64,000 nucleotides of DNA from UBA7672 sp047601145 (GTDB lineage Bacteria; Pseudomonadota; Alphaproteobacteria; Caulobacterales; Hyphomonadaceae), in the NCBI GenBank assembly GCA_047601145.1, contig JASGJW010000003.1, positions 744,001 to 808,000 on the forward strand. The letters are read 5' to 3'. This document shows positions 54,834 to 63,269 of the stretch, piece after piece. Both the position numbers and the translations under genes were made by a program. Position 1 is the stretch's first letter. Every line of letters begins with the position of its first letter. The notes under the pieces are model-generated. The model worked only from the letters and a program-made list of their open reading frames with translations. It searched no databases and was not told where the DNA came from.

Positions 54834-55172
54834 TCAACGTGTCGACAGGACCCGGCCCGTTGTGGCGTCGACTTCGATAGTGAGTCGGCGGCCGTCGCCG
54901 GTAATCCAGGAGATGATATAGCGGTCCCCGACCTTCTGGGCATCCAGATGCTGGCCGCCATAGCGGCTTTTGAGATCCCGCAGGACCGAGCCGAGCGGAA
55001 CCTCACGTTGCGGCGCACGCTCCTGATGCGACTGGTCCCACTGCGAAGAGGGGAAGCCATCGCGCCCCTGGAAGGGGTTGCCACGCTTATCGTCATCACG
55101 TCCGTGCTGCGCCGAAGCTGGCGCTGCGATCGCGAGGGCGGCAAGGGCCGAGAGGAGAGTTCGCCGAAGCAT
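54834..55172 (-). CDS. Small periplasmic PepSY-domain protein
   Basis: 112 residues with a Sec signal (MLRRTLLSALAALAIA, cleavage after ASAQ). A short charged linker is followed by a single PepSY-like repeat, ending RYIISWITGDGRRLTIEVDA. It is the first gene of the two-component operon, nine bases before the regulator. In Sinorhizobium meliloti a small periplasmic protein (FeuN) encoded before FeuP-FeuQ holds that kinase in check; the same place and size make a similar role an attractive inference. The family name alone does not prove it. Confidence 0.7.
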   Translation of the reverse strand: MLRRTLLSALAALAIAAPASAQHGRDDDKRGNPFQGRDGFPSSQWDQSHQERAPQREVPLGSVLRDLKSRYGGQHLDAQKVGDRYIISWITGDGRRLTIEVDATTGRVLSTR

Positions 55173-55273
55173 GTGAAGGTATCTAGACCAGATACAGTGA
55201 ACCCTGTCTGAACACCTCGTCGGGATGGTTAAATCCAGCAGTTGCAGCTGCTTTTTGCCGTTTTCAGGCCGAG

Positions 55274-56161
55274 TCATCGCAGAATGTCGGCCTTCCGGCC
55301 CGACCAGTTTTTGACAAATTCCCGAAGCTCCGGGTCATCCTTGCGCGGCAAGGCAATCTGCAGGCGGACGAGCAGATCGCCGGCAGTTGGACGTGTCTGC
55401 ACGCCTTTCCCACGCAGCTTTAGCAAGTCTCCCGAATTCGAGCCCGGCGGAATCGACAGCGTCACGGGACCAGACGGCGTCTGCACCGGCACCTTCCCGC
55501 CCTCGACCGCTTCAACAAGCGTGATGCGCAGGTCCATTCGGATATCATCGCCTTCGCGCTTGTACGCAGGATGCGCGCCAACCGTGATCTCGACCAGCGC
55601 ATCGCCAGCTGGTCCACCGCCATTACCAGGCAATCCCTGACTCTTGAGTCGCAGTGTCTGTCCTGAATTGAGTCCGGCCGGAATCGCGAGATCGAGCGAA
55701 CGTCCGTCCGACATTGTCACACGGCGCCGGCCTCCATTCACCGCATCGAGGAAATCGACCTCCATGCGATAACGTACGTCCTCGCCGCGTTGCTGGCCAA
55801 AGCCGCGCGAGCCGCCGCCACGGCTGAAGAGTCCATCGAACAAGTCTTCAAACACATCGCTGCGCTGACCGCGCGCCTGCGCGCGCGCTCCGGCAAATCC
55901 GCCAAAGCCGGCCCCTGGTTGGAATTGCGGACGCTCGTTTCCATCCGCATCGATTTCACCGCGATCGAAACGCCCACGCTGCTCTGTATCGGTCAGCAGG
56001 TTGAACGCAGCCGTCACCCGCTTGAAGCGCTCCGCCGAAGCATTGTCATTCGGGCGCACGTCCGGGTGCAGCTCCTTGGCGAGCTTGCGGTAGGCTTTCC
56101 TTATGTCATCGGCGCTGGAGGATTTTGGCACTCCCAACGCCGCATAGGGATCCCAGCTCAA
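55274..56161 (-). CDS. DnaJ-family co-chaperone of the CbpA type
   Basis: 295 residues. A J-domain with HPDVRPND (the HPD tripeptide that activates DnaK), a short Gly/Phe region with a Gly-rich RGGGSRGFG, no zinc-finger, and a two-part C-terminal substrate domain with LDLAIPAGLNSGQTLRLK and VTLSIPPGSNSGDLLKLRG. This is the CbpA/DnaJ-C layout rather than full DnaJ. It would assist DnaK in the cytoplasm. It stands alone upstream of the gap. Confidence 0.9.
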   Translation of the reverse strand: MSWDPYAALGVPKSSSADDIRKAYRKLAKELHPDVRPNDNASAERFKRVTAAFNLLTDTEQRGRFDRGEIDADGNERPQFQPGAGFGGFAGARAQARGQRSDVFEDLFDGLFSRGGGSRGFGQQRGEDVRYRMEVDFLDAVNGGRRRVTMSDGRSLDLAIPAGLNSGQTLRLKSQGLPGNGGGPAGDALVEITVGAHPAYKREGDDIRMDLRITLVEAVEGGKVPVQTPSGPVTLSIPPGSNSGDLLKLRGKGVQTRPTAGDLLVRLQIALPRKDDPELREFVKNWSGRKADILR

Positions 56162-56285
56162 ATGCGATCCTTGCTGAAAAATATGATCGTCCTAGCGTGA
56201 GGCCTCTGCCCCACCCAAGACAAGCCGGAACATGGGGATATTGAGGCGAAACGCCACTATACAGTCTGTCACGGTACCGGAATTA

Positions 56286-56606
56286 TCAGTTCGACCGCCG
56301 CCCAGCCCCCGGCTGACCCTTCGGTCCCAGCTGCGCGACATCGATAAGCCCCGCCCCCACAGGAATATCGGCTGTTAGATCCTCCTGTGAATAGAGCGCC
56401 GCAGCCTCATCAACATCCCATTCCCGTGGGGAAATACCGCCGGAAATGCGCACCTTGCAGGCCTCGACGCGTTCCTGCACTGGCTCCCTGCCATCCAGGC
56501 ATCCCCTCCTTGCCGGGAGCGCCTGATCCAGTTGAGACCCAAGTCGCCATCTATCCAACTCGAACCGAGATGCGCCGGCGACCACATCCGGGCGCAACTC
56601 CGTCAT
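56286..56606 (-). CDS. Doubtful open frame, unrecognised
   Basis: 106 residues from an ATG at 56606. Parts such as VRISGGISPREWDVDEAAAL and GAGLIDVAQLGPKG read like protein rather than random frame, but no family was recognised. It follows the tail relic on the same strand, so it may be another decayed phage gene or the end of the same lost region. Confidence 0.2.
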   Translation of the reverse strand: MTELRPDVVAGASRFELDRWRLGSQLDQALPARRGCLDGREPVQERVEACKVRISGGISPREWDVDEAAALYSQEDLTADIPVGAGLIDVAQLGPKGQPGAGRRSN

Positions 56607-56633
56607 GCGACCCACCCTCGCTCAAGGCGGCTG

Positions 56634-56904
56634 TCACCGCGGCCGATTCGTTTGCAGCGCGCCAGTTGAGTTCACGCCTTCTTTCCCAATCGGCCACATC
56701 CAGCCCGTCACCCCGGCGCGCTTCACGCCCGCACTTGTGGTTGAGACAAGCCACGCATCCGCACTCTCTGCAGTCGTCACGTCGATCAACCCGGCGCTCA
56801 GCGTGATCGCCCACACTCTTATTGCTGCGACGTGACAAATGCCTCGAGCGAGCCCCCCCGTCTCCAATGCGTATCAGCACGTCGCGGCCGCGTTGGCCGG
56901 CCAC
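56634..56904 (-). pseudogene. Relic of a TP901-1/GTA-type major tail protein
   Basis: A GTG at 56904 with AAGGAG six bases upstream starts MAGQRGRDVLIRIGDGG, like the MAAQRGKDLLLKIDDG start of GTA/TP901-1 tail-tube proteins. Then the frame breaks at a run of seven C (56853-56859, G on the minus strand). In the next frame it continues VAAIRVWAITLSAGLIDVT, TAESADAW and AGVKRAGVTG, again matching the tail family (VDVT, AGVKRA). After about 75 residues the match is lost and a stop follows at 56634; the usual protein is about 135. It is thus truncated and frameshifted. No other tail or capsid genes are near. Identification is from memory of the family. Confidence 0.55.
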
Positions 56905-56932
56905 ATCCATCTCCTTCTCCTGATGCCAGGGC

Positions 56933-56966
56933 TTGACAGGCAACCTTATGGTTGCATATCTATGAT
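56933..56966 (+). promoter_or_regulatory. Promoter and operator of the arsR-SRPBCC operon
   Basis: TTGACA (56933-56938) is followed by the perfect palindrome GCAACC-TTAT-GGTTGC (56940-56955) and ATATCT (56956-56961) at 17-base spacing. The palindrome fills the spacer between -35 and -10, ideal for autorepression by the ArsR protein. The ATG at 56967 falls where transcription should begin, so the message may have little or no leader. Confidence 0.65.
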
Positions 56967-57275
56967 ATGGATCTGGTGTTCCGGGCGCTGGCCGACGAAA
57001 GCCGCCGGGCTCTGCTCGACAGCCTCAGCGCAAAGAGCGCTCAGACGCTGAACGAGTTGTGCTCGGGGCTATCGATGACGCGTCAGGCCGTCTCGAAACA
57101 CCTTGCGATCCTTGAGGAGGCCAATCTCGTCGCAACCGTAAAACGCGGTCGCGAGAAGCTGCACTACCTCAACCCGGTTCCGATCGCCGAGATCGCCAAC
57201 CGGTGGATACGGAAGTTCGAACGCCACCGGGTCGATGCGCTTGTCGATCTGAAGCGGAAGCTGGAGTCAGAATGA
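56967..57275 (+). CDS. ArsR/SmtB-family transcriptional regulator
   Basis: 102 residues, a winged-helix repressor. It begins MDLVFRALADESRRALLDSL and has the recognition helix in GLSMTRQAVSKHLAILEEANL, with the wing VKRGREKLHYLN. It lacks metal-binding cysteines, like the ArsR proteins that travel with SRPBCC genes. It likely binds the palindrome in its own promoter. The stop overlaps the next start by four bases (ATGA). A TTG at 56952 is open in frame but lies inside the operator. Confidence 0.9.
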   Translation: MDLVFRALADESRRALLDSLSAKSAQTLNELCSGLSMTRQAVSKHLAILEEANLVATVKRGREKLHYLNPVPIAEIANRWIRKFERHRVDALVDLKRKLESE

Positions 57276-57721
57276 CGTCCAACACAGACCTCCCCGCACG
57301 ACCGGACAATCTCGCCGTCATCTTCATCGCAGCATCGCCAGATCGCATCTGGAATGCGCTTACCGATCCCCTGGATCAGGCCACCTATTTCGGCGGCAAG
57401 ACGGAAATCGGCCAGCAGGGCGAACGCTGGATCCGCCACGCAACCGAAAAATGGCCCACCCTCACCGGCATCGTCCTCATCCGCGAACCGCCCCACCGCC
57501 TGCTTTTGACGTGGAGCGCGGAGAACGATCCACCTGCCGACCGCGTCGAGTTCCTGATCGAGCCGACCGCCAATGGAACCACGCGCGTAACCATCAACGA
57601 GTATCATGTCCGCGACTGGGGCGCTGACTACAACCAGGCCGCCGCTCAAGGCTGGGCTGCGCTCCTCTCCGGCCTCAAGACGCTTGTTGAAACCGGCAGG
57701 CCCCTGCCGCCCCCGTTCTAG
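57272..57721 (+). CDS. SRPBCC (AHSA1-like) protein, first of three
   Basis: 149 residues of the START/SRPBCC fold, activator-of-Hsp90-ATPase (AHSA1) type, with a buried cavity for a small hydrophobic ligand. It has AVIFIAASPDRIWNALTDPLD near the start and GWAALLSGLKTLVETG near the end. It overlaps the arsR stop by four bases. The ligand is unknown. Confidence 0.85.
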   Translation: MTSNTDLPARPDNLAVIFIAASPDRIWNALTDPLDQATYFGGKTEIGQQGERWIRHATEKWPTLTGIVLIREPPHRLLLTWSAENDPPADRVEFLIEPTANGTTRVTINEYHVRDWGADYNQAAAQGWAALLSGLKTLVETGRPLPPPF

Positions 57722-57731
57722 GATCGATCTC

Positions 57732-58193
57732 ATGAGTGGTTCGAAATTCGTCTACGTCACCTACATCCGCACCACGCCGGAGAAGCTCTGGCGCGCACTC
57801 ACCGAGCCGGAATTCACGAAGCAATATTGGGCCGGCACCTGGCAAGTGTCTGATTGGAAGATCGGCTCCGACTGGAAGATCATGATCCCCGACGGCCGCG
57901 TCGGCGACAGCGGCAAGGTGCTCGAATACGATCCTCCCCGCCGTCTGGCCGTCAGCTGGCGCAACGAATTCCTGCCGGAACTGAAGGCCGAAGGTCACTC
58001 GACCTGCACCTATGTGCTCGATCCCGCCGGCACTGCGGTCAGGCTCACTCTGACGCACGAGATCGGCATTCCGAATTCCAAGGTCATCGGAGGCGTCAGC
58101 GAAGGCTGGCCGCATCTTCTCGCCAGCCTAAAGAGCCTGCTCGAAACTGGCGAGTCTCTCGTCGAGAGCCGCACATGGCCGGAAGGAGTCTGA
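57732..58193 (+). CDS. SRPBCC (AHSA1-like) protein, second of three
   Basis: 153 residues with YVTYIRTTPEKLWRALTEPEF at the start, WAGTWQVSDWKIGSDWKIMI inside and GWPHLLASLKSLLETG at the end, an AHSA1-type SRPBCC protein. It starts ten bases after the first and is clearly its paralogue in pattern. Ligand unknown. Confidence 0.87.
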   Translation: MSGSKFVYVTYIRTTPEKLWRALTEPEFTKQYWAGTWQVSDWKIGSDWKIMIPDGRVGDSGKVLEYDPPRRLAVSWRNEFLPELKAEGHSTCTYVLDPAGTAVRLTLTHEIGIPNSKVIGGVSEGWPHLLASLKSLLETGESLVESRTWPEGV

Positions 58194-58195
58194 CC

Positions 58196-58633
58196 ATGAC
58201 AGCCAGACCTGCCGCCATCGCCGTCCAGACATTCAAGGTCCCGCCCCAGCGCGTCTACGACGCTATTCTCGACCCCGAAATGGTCGCTCGCTTCATGTTC
58301 GGCCCACTCCTGCGCGAAGAGACAATCCTCCACATCAGCAACGACCCACGTGTCGGCGGCGCCTTCTCTTTCAAGGTCCGCCGCGGCGAAAACGAGATCG
58401 ACCATGTCGGCAAGTATCTGGAACTCACGCCGCCCAAGCGCGTCGCCTTCACATGGGCCATCGTCGGCCAAGGCGATGACGATCCCTCTACGGTCACGAT
58501 CGACATCACGCCGACAGCAGAGGGATGCTCTGTGCGACTGATGCACGAAATGGCGCCCGAATGGGCCGACTTCATCGATCGCGCCCGCCTCTCCTGGGAA
58601 AAGATGCTTGGCGTCCTCGCCACGCTGCTCTAG
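58196..58633 (+). CDS. SRPBCC (AHSA1-like) protein, third of three
   Basis: 145 residues, more distant from the other two: VQTFKVPPQRVYDAILDPEMVARF at the start (shown in part), then VGGAFSFKVRRGENEIDHVG and LSWEKMLGVLATLL at the end. It begins two bases after the previous stop and its TAG overlaps the convergent antiporter stop. Three SRPBCC proteins under one ArsR is an uncommon size for such an operon. Confidence 0.85.
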   Translation: MTARPAAIAVQTFKVPPQRVYDAILDPEMVARFMFGPLLREETILHISNDPRVGGAFSFKVRRGENEIDHVGKYLELTPPKRVAFTWAIVGQGDDDPSTVTIDITPTAEGCSVRLMHEMAPEWADFIDRARLSWEKMLGVLATLL

Positions 58634-60309
58634 GCCCGCGCGGGAACTCGCCGCGGAATAATCGAGGTCGCATGGTCGATCATCGCATCAGCGATCTCCT
58701 GCTCGCCCGAGACGATGAAGTCTGCCCCGAAACCGCGCAGGTGCTCCACTTCAGCATCGCTGTGCGCGCGCGCGTAGACCTTGAGCCGCGGGTTCAACTC
58801 GCGCGCCAGCTCCACGATCCGGCCCGCCTCGAACCCGTTCGGCACGGTCACGAACATCAGGTCGGCCTCTGCAACGCCGGCTTTCTTCATCGCACCCTGC
58901 TCGATCGCATTCGCTGCAACCACAGGAACGCCCCGCTCCTTGAGCAACTCGACCAGGTCCTCGCGATCCTCGATCACCGAATAGGTCGCCCGCGCATCAT
59001 CCAGCGCCCGCCCGATCAACGACCCAACCCGACCGTATCCAACCAGCACCGCCCGCTTCGGCGGCGCAGGCGCCGGCGCGACCTGCTGCACGGTTTCCAC
59101 TACTGCGGCCTTCTTTCCCACGCGGTCCAGGATCGCGAATACCAGCGGGTTCAGCACAATCGAGACAATCGACCCGCCAAGGATCAGATCGCGCGCCGCT
59201 TCCGGTATCAGCCCGAACTGCAGGCCGAGGCCCGCGAGTATGAAGGAGAATTCCCCGATCTGCGCCCGGCTCGCCGTCACCGTCGCCGTCGTCTCGCTCG
59301 ATTGTCCGAACAATCTCAATAGCCCGATGCTGACGATCGTGCGGAACACCAGGATCACGCCCACGGTCGCCAGCAGCGGCCAAGGATTCTGCAGCACGAT
59401 CATCGGATCGAACAGCATCCCCACCGACACGAAGAATAGCACTGCAAACGCATCGCGCAGTGGCAGCGTCTCGTTCGCCGCCTGCTGCGACAACTCGCTC
59501 TCCGCCATGATCAGCCCGGCGAACAACGCGCCCAGCGCCACCGAAATATCGAACAACGCCGAAGCCGCGCCCGCCACGCCCAGCGCGATCGCCAGCACGG
59601 CCAGCCGGAACAGTTCCCGCGATCCCATGTGGACCACGCGATGGAGCAACCACGGCACCAGTCGCTTGCCGGCCAACAACATGATCAACGCAAACACCGC
59701 CACCTTGCCGACCGTTAGCAGCAGGGCGAGCCCGATGTCCTGTACCTGCAGGACCGAGATCGCCTCGCCATTCACCACCTGGCTGCGGATGTGCGCCCAG
59801 GTCGGCAGCAGCACCATGGCCACAACCATGGCGAGGTCCTCCACGACCAGCCAGCCGACCGCAAGCTTGCCGCGCTCTGTCGCCATCAACCGGCGCTCCT
59901 GCAGCGATCTCAGCGCCACCACGGTCGATGAAACCGCCAGCGCCAGTCCAAGCACCACGCCCGTCTCGATGCCCCATCCGAGGACCAGCGCCAGCCCGAC
60001 GCCCGCCGCGATCGTCGCCGCGATCTGCAGCAGCGTCACCGGAACGGCCACGGCCCGCACGGAAAGCAGATCCTTCGGGGAAAAATGCAGCCCCACCCCG
60101 AACATCAGCAGGATCACGCCGATCTCGGCAACTTCTCCGGCCAGGTTCGCATCCGCCGTGAAGCCCGGCGTGAACGGCCCGATCACCACCCCTGCGAACA
60201 GATACCCCACCAGGGGCGACAGCTTCAGCCGCGTCGCGATCGCTCCAAAAACGAAGGCGAGCGCAAAGCCCACCGAAAGAAGCGCAATCAGCGGCGAGTC
60301 ATGAGTCAC
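58630..60309 (-). CDS. Cation:proton antiporter, YbaL/KefB type
   Basis: 559 residues. The first about 380 form a 12-13-helix CPA2 Na+/H+-exchanger domain starting MTHDSPLIALLSVGFALAF; the last 150 hold a TrkA-N (RCK-like) domain with AVLVGYGRVGSLIGRAL and a following EDREDLVELLKERGVPVV, which binds a nucleotide and gates transport. It exchanges potassium or another cation for protons across the inner membrane. No kefF-like partner is adjacent. Convergent with the SRPBCC operon. Confidence 0.88.
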   Translation of the reverse strand: MTHDSPLIALLSVGFALAFVFGAIATRLKLSPLVGYLFAGVVIGPFTPGFTADANLAGEVAEIGVILLMFGVGLHFSPKDLLSVRAVAVPVTLLQIAATIAAGVGLALVLGWGIETGVVLGLALAVSSTVVALRSLQERRLMATERGKLAVGWLVVEDLAMVVAMVLLPTWAHIRSQVVNGEAISVLQVQDIGLALLLTVGKVAVFALIMLLAGKRLVPWLLHRVVHMGSRELFRLAVLAIALGVAGAASALFDISVALGALFAGLIMAESELSQQAANETLPLRDAFAVLFFVSVGMLFDPMIVLQNPWPLLATVGVILVFRTIVSIGLLRLFGQSSETTATVTASRAQIGEFSFILAGLGLQFGLIPEAARDLILGGSIVSIVLNPLVFAILDRVGKKAAVVETVQQVAPAPAPPKRAVLVGYGRVGSLIGRALDDARATYSVIEDREDLVELLKERGVPVVAANAIEQGAMKKAGVAEADLMFVTVPNGFEAGRIVELARELNPRLKVYARAHSDAEVEHLRGFGADFIVSGEQEIADAMIDHATSIIPRRVPARA

Positions 60310-60514
60310 TAATCGGGGGTCCGTCCGTCAAGGTTGGTCACGAATTCAACCTTCGCAGATCGCTGATTCAAAATGCAAGAAATACGTGAGCCGACGCTCA
60401 TTATTTCAGTCCGATCGCGCTCGGCCACCTCCGGCGATCCGCCAAATCGACATGGCACGCCCAAGAGGGCCTTAACTATCTTGTGCCTAGTGTCCGCCTC
60501 CAACGGGGCCGTAC

Positions 60515-61006
60515 ATGCGTTTCTCGCGACCAAAGCGTCTTCGCATCATCTCGGGCGCGACCCTGCTGCTGCTGCTTACCGGACTGCCGGTCTTGCTGGG
60601 CCTCACGCGCCCCGCGCCGGGGACGGCGGCGGAGACGCCGGTCGTTGCCGGTATCTATGCGTCCGGCCTGTCCTCGTTGGGCATTGCCGGCTTCGTCGCT
60701 TTTGCCCTCGCCGTTGTTTTCAGCCTGTGGCTGATGGCGGGCCAGCGCCAGGAAGTCCATCGCAGATACCTTGGCCGCAGCGCCAGACGCCATCACAACC
60801 TGATCGCCACCCTGCGCACCCTCGCGATCGTGATCGGCGCCGCCGGCCTTATCGTGGGCAGCCTGTCGGGCCTCTACGCCGCCATGGTCCATGCCCGCCC
60901 GGATATCTATTACAGGCTTCCGCTGCCCTTCTTTACCGCCGAGCTCGCCCTGATCGGCCTCCTCGGCGGCGCCGCCCTCTATGCGGCCGGGCGCTTCGGC
61001 CGTTAG
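60515..61006 (+). CDS. Hypothetical membrane protein
   Basis: 163 residues with four predicted membrane helices (about 10-30, 50-72, 100-122 and 138-158) and a basic loop RQEVHRRYLGRSARRHH. No family was recognised. It lies 61 bases before the OPT gene on the same strand, so they may be co-transcribed. Confidence 0.6.
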   Translation: MRFSRPKRLRIISGATLLLLLTGLPVLLGLTRPAPGTAAETPVVAGIYASGLSSLGIAGFVAFALAVVFSLWLMAGQRQEVHRRYLGRSARRHHNLIATLRTLAIVIGAAGLIVGSLSGLYAAMVHARPDIYYRLPLPFFTAELALIGLLGGAALYAAGRFGR

Positions 61007-61067
61007 CAGCCGCACATTGCCCTTCACCCCATAGTCGGCTTACCTCCGCGCAAAGCTGAGGGGCCAC

Positions 61068-63065
61068 ATGACCGACACCGCAGGCACGCCATCGAAACGC
61101 ATTGAGTTCACCGTGCGAGCCCTGATCCTGGGCTCCCTGCTCGGCGTTGTGTTCACGGCCGCCAACGTCTATCTCGGCCTGCGCGTCGGCCTCACCTTCG
61201 CTTCAGCCATCCCAGCCGCCGTCATTTCGATGGCCGTGCTGCGGGCTTTCAGGACCTCGACTATCTGGGAGAACATGACCGTTCAGACCGTCGCCTCGGT
61301 CGGCGGCGCCATGTCATCGATCATCTTCGTCCTGCCCGGCCTCGTCATGATCGGTTGGTGGAAGGAGTTTCCGTTCTGGGAGACCTTCCTCATCTGCGTC
61401 TTCGGCGGCGTGCTCGGCGTCACCTTCTCTATCCCGCTCCGCCGCGCCCTCGTCATCAACACCGATCTGCCATACCCGGAAGGCGTTGCCGCCGCGGAGG
61501 TGCTCAAGGTCGGCTCGCGTGGCGCAGACCAGACTGAAAGCGCCGTTCGCGAGAACAAGGCCGGCCTGCTCACCGTCATTATGGGTTCGATCGGTTCAGC
61601 CCTGTTTGCATTCCTTGTCTCTGCTCGCGCTTTCGCTGGCGAAGCTGCCGCCTTCTTCCGCATCGGACCGGCAGCGACCGGCATTGGCGGCGGCCTGCAG
61701 CTTGCCCTGCTCGGCGCCGGCCATCTCGTCGGCCTCGCCGTCGGCCTTGCCATGTTCATCGGCCTGCTGATCGCATGGGCCGTCTTCGTGCCGATCATGA
61801 CCGCCATGCAGGGCACCGAAGGCATCGCGGAAGAAGCCGCGGGGGCCGTCTGGGGTGGGCAAGTCCGCCGCATCGGCGCCGGCGCCATCGGCATCGCCGC
61901 CATATGGACGCTCCTGAAACTCATCGGCCCGCTGGTCAGCGGCATCGCTTCGGCCCTCGCCGCTCAGCGCAAGCGCAGCGCTCACGAAGTACTCGACCGC
62001 ACCGAACAGGACATCCCGATCGGTCTTGTCGGCATCATCTCCGCAGTCACGCTCGTCGCCATCGGCGTCCTGTTGTGGACTTTCACGCAAGGCACCCCAC
62101 TGGCCTCAAGCGCACCCGCCATCGTAGCCGGCGGCTTACTCTATGTGGTCGTCATCGGTCTCGTGGTCGCTTCCGTCTGCGGTTACATGGCCGGCCTGAT
62201 CGGCTCATCCAACAGCCCCGTGTCCGGCGTCGGCATTCTTGCCATTCTCGTGGCGTCCGTGCTGATGCTCGGCGCGCTGCAACTGTTCAACATTCCCGCC
62301 GACAAGTCCGTCGTCGCCTTCGCCCTGCTCATCACCGGCATCGTCTTCGCCGTGGCAGTCATTTCGAATGACAACCTGCAGGACCTGAAGACCGGCCAGC
62401 TCGTCGCAGCCACACCCTGGCGCCAGCAGGCCGCGCTGATCGTCGGCGTTGTCGCCGGCTCGCTGGTGATCCCGTTCCTGCTCAATCTCCTGAACAGCGC
62501 CTTCGGCTTCAATGGCGGCCCGCCTGCCACCGTCGCCGGCACGCAACCACTCGGCGCCCCGCAGGCGACACTGATCTCCACCCTCGCGGCCGGCGTCCTT
62601 GGCGGAGATCCGCGCTGGGACCTCATCGGCTACGGCGCCATCCTCGGCGTGGTCATCATCGCTGTGGACGAAATCCTCGTTCGCACCACCAACCGCAAGT
62701 ACAAGCTGCCCCCGCTCGCGGTCGGCATCGGCATCTACCTGCCCATGGCCGTCACCACCACGGTCACCATCGGCGCGATCATCGGCACAGTCTACGACCG
62801 CTGGGTCGCGAAGAAGAGCAAGAACCCCGAGCCTGCGCGCCGCCTCGGCATCCTGATGGCCTCCGGCCTGATCGTTGGCGAGAGCCTCTTCAACGTCCTG
62901 CTCGCCGGCCTCATCGTCGCCACCAACAACGGCGCCCCGTTCGGCTTCGTCCCGACCGACGGCTTCTGGGTCGCGCCATATCCGATGGTCGCCGGCATTG
63001 TTGTCTTCTTCGCCATGGTCTGGTGGCTCTACGCCTGGACCAAGTCGAAAGCCGACAAAATCTAG
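61068..63065 (+). CDS. OPT-family oligopeptide transporter
   Basis: 665 residues with about 15-16 membrane helices. It begins EFTVRALILGSLLGVVFTAANVYLGLRVG (shown as the region near residues 12-40) and has LPYPEGVAAAEVLKVGSRG, a mark of bacterial OPT proteins. It would move peptides or metal-chelate ligands across the inner membrane with protons. The downstream gap has an inverted repeat but no terminator with a T-run. Confidence 0.88.
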   Translation: MTDTAGTPSKRIEFTVRALILGSLLGVVFTAANVYLGLRVGLTFASAIPAAVISMAVLRAFRTSTIWENMTVQTVASVGGAMSSIIFVLPGLVMIGWWKEFPFWETFLICVFGGVLGVTFSIPLRRALVINTDLPYPEGVAAAEVLKVGSRGADQTESAVRENKAGLLTVIMGSIGSALFAFLVSARAFAGEAAAFFRIGPAATGIGGGLQLALLGAGHLVGLAVGLAMFIGLLIAWAVFVPIMTAMQGTEGIAEEAAGAVWGGQVRRIGAGAIGIAAIWTLLKLIGPLVSGIASALAAQRKRSAHEVLDRTEQDIPIGLVGIISAVTLVAIGVLLWTFTQGTPLASSAPAIVAGGLLYVVVIGLVVASVCGYMAGLIGSSNSPVSGVGILAILVASVLMLGALQLFNIPADKSVVAFALLITGIVFAVAVISNDNLQDLKTGQLVAATPWRQQAALIVGVVAGSLVIPFLLNLLNSAFGFNGGPPATVAGTQPLGAPQATLISTLAAGVLGGDPRWDLIGYGAILGVVIIAVDEILVRTTNRKYKLPPLAVGIGIYLPMAVTTTVTIGAIIGTVYDRWVAKKSKNPEPARRLGILMASGLIVGESLFNVLLAGLIVATNNGAPFGFVPTDGFWVAPYPMVAGIVVFFAMVWWLYAWTKSKADKI

Positions 63066-63093
63066 GTCTTCTCAACCACTGCCTCCAGCCTCA

Positions 63094-63130
63094 GCAACGC
63101 GCGCTTGAAACCTACCCTCTCGCGCGTTGC
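63094..63130. other. Inverted repeat downstream of OPT gene
   Basis: GCAACGCGCG, 17-base loop, CGCGCGTTGC: a perfect ten-base-pair repeat 29 bases after the OPT stop. It has no T-run, so it may be a Rho-assisted terminator or an operator of the following gene. Confidence 0.35.
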
Positions 63131-63269
63131 ATCGCTGACGGGCTTGGTTCCCGGCTCAGCCAGCGTCATTAAAATCACTCTTGCTTTCCCCTGTAAAAAT
63201 CCCGACGGCCGTGTCGCGCGCCTGGCAGATTGTGGCTAGTCTTGCGCGGACACTGGTTGGGTCCGTTGG

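Larger units (their letters stand above)
56162..56966. other. Gap between dnaJ-like and arsR-like genes
   Basis: 805 bases. The right half holds a decayed tail-gene relic on the minus strand (listed separately) and the regulatory site of the ArsR gene. The left part (56162-56290) shows no gene or repeat that I can support. A doubtful minus-strand frame (56286-56606) is listed separately. Confidence 0.5.

Noticed and set aside
56387..56806. Plus-strand frame of 139 residues in the dnaJ-arsR gap
   Set aside because: Composition is dominated by Pro, Ser and Arg as expected from a shadow frame in GC-rich DNA, with no recognisable domain.
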